A DNA stretch of 6,550 nucleotides from Candidatus Latescibacterota bacterium (GTDB lineage: Bacteria > JAAXHH01 > JACQVL01). Under the pieces are notes generated by a model, which was not told the DNA's origin, did no database searches, and saw only the letters and a list, made by a program, of their open reading frames with translations. The translations under genes and the position numbers were made by a program. This document shows, in pieces, positions 1 to 5,460 of the stretch. The stretch is from NCBI GenBank assembly GCA_016209865.1, contig JACQVL010000060.1, positions 1 through 6,550 on the forward strand, read 5' to 3'. Each line of letters starts with the position of its first letter. Position 1 is the stretch's first letter.

Positions 1-3
1 ACC

Positions 4-966
4 ATGCAGAGTGTCATTCCCGCGAAAGCGGGAATCCATCGTCTTTCCCGAACCCCGTACCCCGAATCCCGTATCCCGGGTGTTCTCCGCGCGGCAGAGC
101 CCTACCTCTTGTTGAGTCCCGGCTATCTCCTCATCCTGGCGCTGATGATCTATCCGATGATCAGCGTCGTGCTCCTCTCATTACGCTATTACCTGTTGAT
201 GGAGCCGGGCCATACTCCGTTCATCGGGCTGGACCACTACCGGCGGGTGTGGCAGGACGCGTACTTCTGGCGCAGCCTGCAGAACTCGGCGGTGTGGGTG
301 ACGGCGTCCCTCCTCTTTCAATTTCTGTTCGGGTTCACCCTGGCGCTCCTCCTCAACAGCGCCCGGTTCAGGGCGAAAGGCGTCTACCAGGCGGTCGTCT
401 TCACCCCGTGGGCGGTCTCCGGGTTTCTGATCGCCATGATGTGGGCGTGGATGCTCAACGGCGAGTTTGGGGTCGTCAACGACCTGCTCCTGCGGGCGCA
501 CCTGATCGAGCAGAAAGTGGGGTTTCTCTCCCGGAGCCAGACCGCCCTCCTGTCGTGCGTCGTGGCGAACGTCTGGTTCGGCCTGACGTTCTTCGCCATC
601 ATGCTGCTCGCCGCCCTCCAGTCGATCCCGGTCGACCTGTACGAGGCGGCGCACATCGACGGGGCGTCCGCGTGGCAGCGGTTCTGGCGGGTGACGCTGC
701 CGCTGCTGAAGCCGACGATCATCGTCACCGTGCTGCTGCGGGCGATCTGGATTTTTAACTGGGCGGACATCATCTGGGTGATGACGAAGGGGGGACCGGG
801 CGGAGCTTCGCAGACGCTCTCCCTGTACGTCTTTCAGAAGGCGTTCTTAGGGCTGGATTTCGGGTATGCTGCCGCGCTGGGGGTGGTGCTGATGGGCCTC
901 TCCTTCGCGTTCACCGTGGCCTTCCTGCGGGTCAGCCGATTCCACGAGGGGGGAGCATTCCAATGA
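4..966 (+). CDS. Carbohydrate ABC transporter permease, MalF/UgpA type (5' end uncertain)
   Basis: Inner-membrane permease subunit of a binding-protein-dependent sugar importer; with the next gene product it forms the translocation pore and docks the ATPase. Hydrophobic segments lie near residues 35-60, 95-118, 128-151, 180-206, 238-260 and 288-309, the six-helix layout of the family. The cytoplasmic EAA loop is clear: E214-A215-A216, G220 and L232-P233. The GGPG turn at 263-266 followed by TLSLYVF is also typical. The reading frame is open to the window edge, so the gene may begin upstream. The first 25 residues are encoded by a palindromic repeat and a 14-base tandem repeat and do not look like permease sequence; homology-like sequence starts near residue 30. 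No ATG or GTG occurs in frame between codon 1 and the first helix; TTG codons at 109 and 112 are the only nearby alternatives and have no convincing ribosome site. The family is secure, the start is not. The substrate cannot be read from the sequence. Confidence 0.93.
   Translation: MQSVIPAKAGIHRLSRTPYPESRIPGVLRAAEPYLLLSPGYLLILALMIYPMISVVLLSLRYYLLMEPGHTPFIGLDHYRRVWQDAYFWRSLQNSAVWVTASLLFQFLFGFTLALLLNSARFRAKGVYQAVVFTPWAVSGFLIAMMWAWMLNGEFGVVNDLLLRAHLIEQKVGFLSRSQTALLSCVVANVWFGLTFFAIMLLAALQSIPVDLYEAAHIDGASAWQRFWRVTLPLLKPTIIVTVLLRAIWIFNWADIIWVMTKGGPGGASQTLSLYVFQKAFLGLDFGYAAALGVVLMGLSFAFTVAFLRVSRFHEGGAFQ
13..38. repeat. VIPAKAGI-type palindromic repeat, copy 1
   Basis: A perfect 8-base stem (ATTCCCGC at 16-23, GCGGGAAT at 28-35) closes a GAAA loop at 24-27, preceded by GTC and followed by CCA. 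This is the short dispersed palindrome that translates as VIPAKAGI and is common between genes in many bacteria. Here it lies in frame at the beginning of the permease reading frame and supplies residues 4-12 of the predicted protein. Stem and sequence are seen directly; identity as the dispersed family is recognition from memory. Confidence 0.8.
50..77. repeat. 14-base degenerate tandem repeat
   Basis: Two adjacent 14-base units, GAACCCCGTACCCC (50-63) and GAATCCCGTATCCC (64-77), differ at two positions. They lie 11 bases after the palindromic repeat. Such low-complexity units are usually intergenic, which strengthens doubt about the annotated start of the permease. In translation they give the proline-rich stretch around residues 17-25. 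Confidence 0.75.
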
Positions 967-1802
967 GGGCGATTCGCCAGGCTCGCCTTCACGCCGTCAT
1001 GAAAGCATGCGGTCTGAGCTTCTTCTTCGTCTTCGTGAGCTTTCCCATCTACTGGATGGTCGTCACCTCCTTCACCCCCGAGGATGAGCTCTTCTCGTTT
1101 CCGCTGCGGTATGTCCCGGTTCATCCCACGTTTGCCCATTACGAAACGACCCTCCTCCGCACCCGCATCCCTCAGTATTTCCTGAACAGCATGGCGGTCG
1201 CGTGCGTCGCGTCCGGCCTCACTCTGAGCATCGCGGTCCTTGGCGGCTACGCCCTCGCCCGGTACCGGTTTCGGGGCAAGCAGCCGACCATCCTCCTGTT
1301 CCTGGCGACACAGATGATGCCCGTCGTCGTCCTCATCGTCCCTCTGTTCATCGTCTTTAGAACTCTGGGGCTGATTAATACCCTCTCCAGCCTGATGGTC
1401 GTGTACACCGTGTTCAACGTCCCGTTCTGCACGATGATGATGCAGGGGTTCTTCGAGGGTCTCCCGCCAGAGTTGGAGGAAGCGGCGATGGTGGACGGGT
1501 GCACCCGGCTCGGGGCGATCCTGCGAGTGGCCGTGCCGCTCACCCGTCCCGGCCTGATCGCCACCTTTCTGTTCGCGTTCATCGGAGCCTGGAACGAGCT
1601 GCTGTTCGCGGTGATGTTCCTGAACACGGAAGCGCGGTTCACCCTCCCCGTCGGGCTGTACATGTTCGTCAGCAAGTATGACATTCACTGGGGACGGATG
1701 ATGGCGGGGGCGACGATCGCGCTCATCCCCGCCCTGCTCGTCTTCGGGTTCGTGCAGCGGTACATGGTGAAGGGGCTGGCGTTGGGAGCGGTGAAGGGAT
1801 AA
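963..1802 (+). CDS. Carbohydrate ABC transporter permease, MalG/UgpE type
   Basis: Second permease subunit of the same sugar importer, an integral inner-membrane protein. Its 279 residues are the usual length for the family. The EAA loop runs from E173-A174-A175 through G179 to P192, and the C-terminal tail KGLALGAVKG is the characteristic ending of MalG/UgpE permeases. Hydrophobic segments lie near 16-35, 73-99, 110-132, 140-160, 197-216 and 244-262. The start ATG overlaps the stop of the upstream permease in an ATGA (963-966), and a GGGGGAG ribosome site ends seven bases before it, so the two are translationally coupled. The stop TAA is immediately continuous with the first unit of the intergenic heptad repeat. 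No ATPase or binding-protein gene follows; the other importer parts are presumably upstream of the window or shared from elsewhere in the genome. Family is very secure; substrate unknown. Confidence 0.96.
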   Translation: MRAIRQARLHAVMKACGLSFFFVFVSFPIYWMVVTSFTPEDELFSFPLRYVPVHPTFAHYETTLLRTRIPQYFLNSMAVACVASGLTLSIAVLGGYALARYRFRGKQPTILLFLATQMMPVVVLIVPLFIVFRTLGLINTLSSLMVVYTVFNVPFCTMMMQGFFEGLPPELEEAAMVDGCTRLGAILRVAVPLTRPGLIATFLFAFIGAWNELLFAVMFLNTEARFTLPVGLYMFVSKYDIHWGRMMAGATIALIPALLVFGFVQRYMVKGLALGAVKG

Positions 1803-1868
1803 GGACGAAAAAGCAAGGACGAAGAAGTAAGGATGAAGGACGAAAAAAAGGCGGAAAGGATAAAGAGC
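1801..1868. repeat. AAGGACG heptad repeat, left arm
   Basis: Purine-rich array on the + strand. AAGGACG begins at 1801, 1815 and 1836, and the variant AAGGATG at 1829, so spacing is 14, 14 and 7 bases; the array then decays into A/G-rich sequence. The last codons and stop of the permease gene (AAGGGAT at 1794-1800) are in the same seven-base phase. Positions 1801-1824 are nearly the exact inverse complement of 1981-2005, with a single one-base indel. Confidence 0.8.
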
Positions 1869-1884
1869 TTCATTCCCTCGCATT

Positions 1885-1932
1885 GTCATTCCCGTCCTCG
1901 CTTCCGCGGGGATAAACTCCAGCGGAAATCCA
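1885..1932. repeat. VIPAKAGI-type palindromic repeat, copy 2 (longer, diverged)
   Basis: The element begins GTCATTCCCG (1885-1894) and ends GCGGAAATCCA (1922-1932). Two mutually exclusive stems can form: ATTCCCG (1888-1894) with CGGGGAT (1907-1913), allowing one G-T pair, or TTCCGC (1902-1907) with GCGGAA (1922-1927). It is the longer form of the repeat at 13-38, sharing its GTCATTCCCG start and ATCCA end. It sits in the centre of the inverted heptad arms. Confidence 0.7.
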
Positions 1933-1944
1933 TTTCTTTCGCCC

Positions 1945-2026
1945 TTCGTCCTTGCCGTTTTTGTCTTTTCGTCCTTCGTCCTTCGTCCTTGCTCTTTTCG
2001 TCCTTAGTCCTTCATACTTCGTCCTT
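1945..2026. repeat. CGTCCTT heptad repeat, right arm
   Basis: Exact CGTCCTT units begin at 1947, 1970, 1977, 1984, 1999 and 2020; variants AGTCCTT and CATACTT fill 2006 and 2013, so most of the array keeps strict seven-base phase. It is the inverse complement of the left arm. The final TT of the last unit (2025-2026) is the complement of two bases of the creatininase stop codon, so the array runs directly up to that gene's end. Confidence 0.8.
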
Positions 2027-2816
2027 ATATCGGCACATTCCGGATGAAGTCCCTTAGATAGTCCGTCACACCCTGCACGGCTAAGGCGGCGAACTGCGCC
2101 CCTTTCTCCGCGCTCGCCTTCGTGTAACTCTCATCCGCCACATCGCACAACAGCCGCGCCCGCAGACCCTGCTGGGTGAACGTCGTCGTGGCTAAGAACT
2201 GGTGGCCGGGCGGGACCTCCGGACCGGGACCGAACAGCCCGTATGTCGTCTCGATCTCGCCGACTCGATCCATACGGGTGTGCTGGGGGATGATGTGCAG
2301 GATGAGGGACGTCTCGAATTCGTCCGCGTGCCCGGGATAGTGGCGGCCTTCGTTGATCGCGGCGATCGCCTCCCGGTTGATCGTCTCCCAGTACGAGAAC
2401 GAGGCGACCTTCACTCCTAATTCCTCGGTGATCCGCCGGGCGGCCTGGGCGTTGACCGCCATGTTCCCGCCGTGGCCGTTGACGAACGCGAACCGGCGGA
2501 TGCCGTATCCCATCAGCGACGCGCAGACGTCCTTCAGCCAGTTGATCTGTGTCTCGACCCTCAGGGTCAGGCTTCCCGCGAATTCCAGGTGCTGCGGGGA
2601 ATGGCCGACGGCTAAGGGCGGGGTGACCAGCGCTTCGGGGTAGAGGCGTTCCGCCGCCCGGCACGCCATGTACGTGGCGGTGGCCGCGTCCACCTGGAGG
2701 GGAAGATGGGGGCCGTGCCCCTCGGTGCTGCCGGTCGGGATGATGGCTAAGCGAACCCGTTCGATGATGTCCTCGACTTCGGCGAACGTCATCTCAGGCA
2801 GGTAGACTTTAGGCAT
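2025..2816 (-). CDS. Creatininase-family metallohydrolase
   Basis: Cytoplasmic metal-dependent amidohydrolase of the creatininase family; members cleave creatinine, formamides or cyclic diketones. The 263 residues match family length. Conserved blocks are PTGSTEGHGPHLPL (27-40) followed by D43, NGHGGN (113-118), and GHADEFETS (162-170). By comparison with characterised creatininases, E32, H34, D43, H115-region and E166 are likely metal or catalytic residues; the last block is usually GHAGE, so D165 replaces the common glycine. The start is supported by AAGGAG six bases before the ATG. It is the last gene of the five-gene minus-strand operon, 12 bases after the unknown exported protein. Creatinine itself is an unlikely substrate: next to a sugar importer, a DeoR regulator and an aldolase, a sugar- or inositol-derived diketone (as for IolN-type 3-dehydro-scyllo-inosose hydrolases, from memory) is a reasonable alternative. 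Family secure, reaction not. Confidence 0.93.
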   Translation of the reverse strand: MPKVYLPEMTFAEVEDIIERVRLAIIPTGSTEGHGPHLPLQVDAATATYMACRAAERLYPEALVTPPLAVGHSPQHLEFAGSLTLRVETQINWLKDVCASLMGYGIRRFAFVNGHGGNMAVNAQAARRITEELGVKVASFSYWETINREAIAAINEGRHYPGHADEFETSLILHIIPQHTRMDRVGEIETTYGLFGPGPEVPPGHQFLATTTFTQQGLRARLLCDVADESYTKASAEKGAQFAALAVQGVTDYLRDFIRNVPI

Positions 2817-2828
2817 GGGACTCTCCTT

Positions 2829-3614
2829 CTACGGCAGGAGCAGGGGACGGACCCAGACATAGTAGACCGTCCCGCCGTCGGTCACGACCGGATGGTCGGC
2901 GAGGAGCCGGTAGGCGGTCCGGGCGGACTCTCCCGTCAACGTCTGGAACGCTTCTGACTTGCGGCCTAAGAGCGCGCGCAGGGACACGTCCGGCAACGGC
3001 CATCGGGCCGCCGACGCGGCGGATGACGCCAGACGGGGCGGCAGGGGATGGATGGCGAGTTCGACCTGGTCGGGGATGAACGGTTGCGCCCTGGGATGGC
3101 GGTAGCCTTCCAGGAACCGGTTGAGGCCGTTGAGGGCTTCCCAGGCCGGGGCGTTGCGTGGCTGGCCGTCGTGGGCTTTCAGGTCGGCCAGGGACATCCG
3201 CAGGGTTCGCGGAGGGTTGAACACCCCCATCCAGATCACCACCCCGTTGGCGTCTTTCTGCGGAGGCGTCTTCGGCCTCTGGATGTAGGGGAGTTCTCGG
3301 GCTAATCGCTCCGGCGTGATCCCGGAGAAATGGAATCGCTGCTGGAGGGAGAACAAGAAGGCCCCCAGCTCTTGGGGAGTCAGGACGACCTGCCGGTAGG
3401 ACGGCCGGTCGGCAGGACTGCCTCGATAGATCAGCGTCCCGTTCTGGTACAGGATGAATTGCGGAGTTCTGAGCTGGAACGCGGCCTCGACGGTGGACGA
3501 ACTCGGGACGAACTGGCGCCAGAGGAAGGGAACGGGGGCTTCACCCGGAGCGGGGGTGTCCGCCCGGGCCGAGCCGGCAAACAGGAGGATGAAGACGAGG
3601 CACAACGTTGGCAA
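2829..3614 (-). CDS. Exported protein of unknown family
   Basis: I do not recognise this protein. The reading frame stays open far upstream (to 4055), but that part is an antisense-free shadow of the preceding gene in another frame, so I place the start at a TTG (3614-3612), seven bases after the preceding stop. This gives 261 residues with a short hydrophobic leader, LCLVFILLFAGSARA, and probable cleavage after A18. The mature part contains PQFILYQNGTLIYRG (near 48-62), resembling a short beta hairpin, then LTPQELGAFL and a proline-rich middle (PYIQRPKTPPQKD); the C-terminus is VTDGGTVYYVWVRPLLLP. No catalytic motif or lipobox is apparent. The leader lacks the usual early positive charge, so the start may be wrong; a GTG overlapping the preceding stop (3627-3625) begins a different, shadow frame (MSRP), which could hint at a frameshift. 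Operon position after another exported protein suggests the two act together outside the cytoplasmic membrane. Confidence 0.8.
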   Translation of the reverse strand: MPTLCLVFILLFAGSARADTPAPGEAPVPFLWRQFVPSSSTVEAAFQLRTPQFILYQNGTLIYRGSPADRPSYRQVVLTPQELGAFLFSLQQRFHFSGITPERLARELPYIQRPKTPPQKDANGVVIWMGVFNPPRTLRMSLADLKAHDGQPRNAPAWEALNGLNRFLEGYRHPRAQPFIPDQVELAIHPLPPRLASSAASAARWPLPDVSLRALLGRKSEAFQTLTGESARTAYRLLADHPVVTDGGTVYYVWVRPLLLP

Positions 3615-3621
3615 GGTCGAC

Positions 3622-4518
3622 TCACTTACGCCCCAGGTTGGCGATACACTGGTCGTAGGTCGCTCGATGAGCCGGGTCGATCTCGATGAGTAGCTGGTAG
3701 ACATCCGGCGTCGTCTCTGTCTTGAACACGTCGGCCAGTTCGAGGTAGTGCGCGTCGAGAAACTCCTTCGGGCGTTCGTCCCTGGGCTTCGTCTTGAGGA
3801 AGGACGCCAGGCTGTCGATCGCTTGCGCGCAGAATCGTTTGGCTTCGTAATTGTTCCCCTCTTTGTGGAGCCGGATCCCCTGGTAGAACGTCGCCCGGAG
3901 CTGGCGGTACGGCTTGTAGTCGTCGGACAGGATATCCTGGACGCGCTGCAGCCGTTCATCCCACCCGCGCTGGTATTCGGGGCTGAATCGGCCGTCCGTG
4001 GCGATCGTGTGGGCCCGCTGGAAGTGCTCATTCCCGCCGAATAGGCTGTATTCATCCAGGGTGTGTCCGATCATCAGATGGACGTAGTAATCGATCAACC
4101 AGGTCAAGGGATGGAAGCGGTGTTCGTCATGACGGAGGACGTCACCATGCTCGAACTCGAAGAACCACCACCGGTCGAGGTATTTGATATCCGTCCCGTT
4201 GGACGCGGTCAATTTCGAGCCATACTGCGTCTTGATCCGGCTGCTGAGGTAGGCGAGGAACGCTTCCAGTTGGACCCGCACCGGGTTGGGCAGGGGTTGA
4301 TCGAGCCAGTCATGGCCTTCGACGTAGTCTTTGAGCTGGCGATTGAACTCCCGGAGGTCCTCCTGCTGGCGGAGAGGGAGGGTCTCCAGGTGGATGATGA
4401 ACTCTGCTCTGACCTGCTGGCCGCTCGCCCGGCCTGGCAGGGCCGCGACGCTGAGGAGCCCCGCCAGCAGGAGGGACAGCGTGCGACGGGTCTGAGATGG
4501 ACTCGGATGGGCTCCCAT
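3622..4518 (-). CDS. Exported DUF4835-like (PorD-like) protein
   Basis: Secreted or periplasmic protein of 298 residues. The leader has R11-R12, a leucine-rich core (14-27) and a likely cleavage site ASG|QQ after G33. The mature part matches what I know of DUF4835: an opening beta strand, a W71 in a REFNRQLKDYVEGHDW helix, the central block PLTWLIDYYVHLMIGHTLDE (137-156), the nearly invariant-looking FGGNEHFQRA (160-169), then GWDERLQ (185-191), and a helical C-terminus containing EFLDAHYLELADVF and a DPAHRATYDQC end. In Bacteroidota this family is annotated as a type IX secretion component, PorD; its molecular role is unclear and no other secretion genes occur here. The start has GGAG eight bases before the ATG and follows the aldolase stop by 21 bases. 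Domain recognition is from sequence pattern without a search; I am fairly confident of the family, not of the function. Confidence 0.88.
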   Translation of the reverse strand: MGAHPSPSQTRRTLSLLLAGLLSVAALPGRASGQQVRAEFIIHLETLPLRQQEDLREFNRQLKDYVEGHDWLDQPLPNPVRVQLEAFLAYLSSRIKTQYGSKLTASNGTDIKYLDRWWFFEFEHGDVLRHDEHRFHPLTWLIDYYVHLMIGHTLDEYSLFGGNEHFQRAHTIATDGRFSPEYQRGWDERLQRVQDILSDDYKPYRQLRATFYQGIRLHKEGNNYEAKRFCAQAIDSLASFLKTKPRDERPKEFLDAHYLELADVFKTETTPDVYQLLIEIDPAHRATYDQCIANLGRK

Positions 4519-4539
4519 ACGCGGTTCTCCATCGATGGA

Positions 4540-5457
4540 TCAGACAGGCTCGTCCTCGGTGGCCCGCTGGTAGGCGCTGTAGGCGTCATCAGGGGTCATC
4601 CGTCCGTCGAGGACGGCCCGCAGGGCGCGGGCGATCTGGCGCGGGGACTGCTCTTCAAAGATCGCCCGACCGAACAGGATCGCCCGGCCGCCGTGCGTGA
4701 TGACATCGTGGGCCAGGTGCAGCGTCGTCCGGGCATCCCGGCGGGGACCGCCGAGCGCCCCGACGATGAGCGTGGAGTCAAAACGAGTCAACGACTCCCA
4801 GATGGCCGGGGTGGTGTACGCCGTCTTGAGGAATCGCGGCCGCTGGTGCGGGAGCAGGTAGCTCATCAGCCGGCCGATCGAGTCGGCGACGAACTGGCCC
4901 TGTGCCTCCGGGTCCAGGCCGGGCTGGGGGAGGTTGGGCAGGAACACCTCCAGCACATGGTCGAAGTCCGGCCGCTCCCCCACCGCGCGGGCGAACCGCA
5001 AGTACGCGCTCAGGACGACCTCGTCTGAGTCAGCCCGGTTGTTGAGGGTGATGGAGTAGAGGCCGAGGCGCACCGCCCCGCCGGACGCGGCGTCCTCTAT
5101 CGTCACGGTCGAGAACGGGAGGGAAGGGCTCTCCCGGTACCGGCCGGACCGGGGGTTCCAGATGCCCGTCTCCGCATTCATCCGGACGAGGGGGGTGACT
5201 GGACTGTCATCGAACAGCCGTTCCTCGACGGCTAAGAGCGCCGCGTCCGCCGGGGTGAGCAGGAGGCCGTCGATGACCGCGTCGTCGATGAATTGGCGGA
5301 GGAGGGCGAGGAATTCCGGGCGCGTCCGGGCGCGTCCGGCGGTCTCCCCTAAGCAGAGCAGCCCGCCGCTCGCCTGGGGGTCGGCGGCGAAGACGAAGAT
5401 CGGGCTGCGCCTCAGGCTGTCGGGATCGTCGAGTTTCTTGAACAATCGGTCGCCCAT
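4540..5457 (-). CDS. Class I aldolase-like protein, DeoC/FbaB/LsrF family
   Basis: Probable cytoplasmic TIM-barrel aldolase that cleaves a phosphorylated keto-sugar through a Schiff base. The 305-residue protein has FLKTAYT at 209-215, placing K211 where DhnA/LsrF-type aldolases carry the Schiff-base lysine, followed by LIVGALGGPRRDA (230-242), the phosphate-binding glycine loop, and GGRAILFGRAIF (256-267), the last barrel strand with its typical GR. The N-terminal half has IDGLLLTPADAALL (62-75), matching the first barrel strands. The phosphate loop is GALGGPR rather than the commoner GGGGS form, so this is a divergent member. The ATG lies three bases after the repressor stop and has only a weak GGTG upstream, implying translational coupling. 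Pairing with a DeoR regulator supports phosphosugar catabolism. Which aldol substrate it uses cannot be told; deoxyribose-phosphate, fructose-bisphosphate and autoinducer-2 phosphate enzymes share the fold. Confidence 0.8.
   Translation of the reverse strand: MGDRLFKKLDDPDSLRRSPIFVFAADPQASGGLLCLGETAGRARTRPEFLALLRQFIDDAVIDGLLLTPADAALLAVEERLFDDSPVTPLVRMNAETGIWNPRSGRYRESPSLPFSTVTIEDAASGGAVRLGLYSITLNNRADSDEVVLSAYLRFARAVGERPDFDHVLEVFLPNLPQPGLDPEAQGQFVADSIGRLMSYLLPHQRPRFLKTAYTTPAIWESLTRFDSTLIVGALGGPRRDARTTLHLAHDVITHGGRAILFGRAIFEEQSPRQIARALRAVLDGRMTPDDAYSAYQRATEDEPV
5316..5339. repeat. 10-base tandem duplication inside the aldolase gene
   Basis: CCGGGCGCGT occurs twice in a row (5316-5335) followed by a partial third CCGG. 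It encodes the RARTR stretch near residues 42-46 of the aldolase. Ten bases is not a multiple of three, yet the frame is intact, so if it arose by duplication the ancestral frame must have been compensated; it may equally be chance in GC-rich coding DNA. Confidence 0.5.
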
Positions 5458-5460
5458 TTT

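Larger units (their letters stand above)
1801..2026. terminator. Possible bidirectional terminator formed by the inverted heptad arms
   Basis: This is the only sequence between the converging permease and creatininase operons. Transcripts from either side could fold into a long imperfect hairpin, because 1801-1824 pairs with 1981-2005 with one bulge and further units pair in shifted registers. I see no classical GC-rich hairpin followed by a T tract elsewhere. Terminator function is inference from position and pairing; the stretch may simply be accumulated repeats. Confidence 0.35.

Noticed and set aside
834-1889. 351-codon open frame on the - strand opposite the MalG-type permease
   Set aside because: The protein is dominated by H, E, D, Q and R runs and mirrors a well-supported permease gene; it begins inside the repeat region.
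1801-2026. CRISPR array
   Set aside because: The repeat units are 7 or 14 bases, without spacers of uniform length and without cas genes nearby.
1833-2057. Small 74-codon + strand frame through the intergenic repeats
   Set aside because: It translates repeat DNA (SHCHSRPRFRGDK and F/L/S-rich heptads), has no ribosome site of note and overlaps the end of the creatininase gene.
3615-4055. Upstream 147 codons of the open frame containing the unknown exported protein
   Set aside because: The sequence is S/T/R-rich and out of frame with the DUF4835-like gene that occupies the same strand, and the signal peptide would be buried inside the protein.
4063-5028. 321-codon open frame on the + strand opposite the DUF4835-like and aldolase genes
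   Set aside because: Its translation is rich in V, E, R, G and D without a domain, and it lies antisense to two genes with clear homology and ribosome sites; such long shadows are common in GC-rich DNA.
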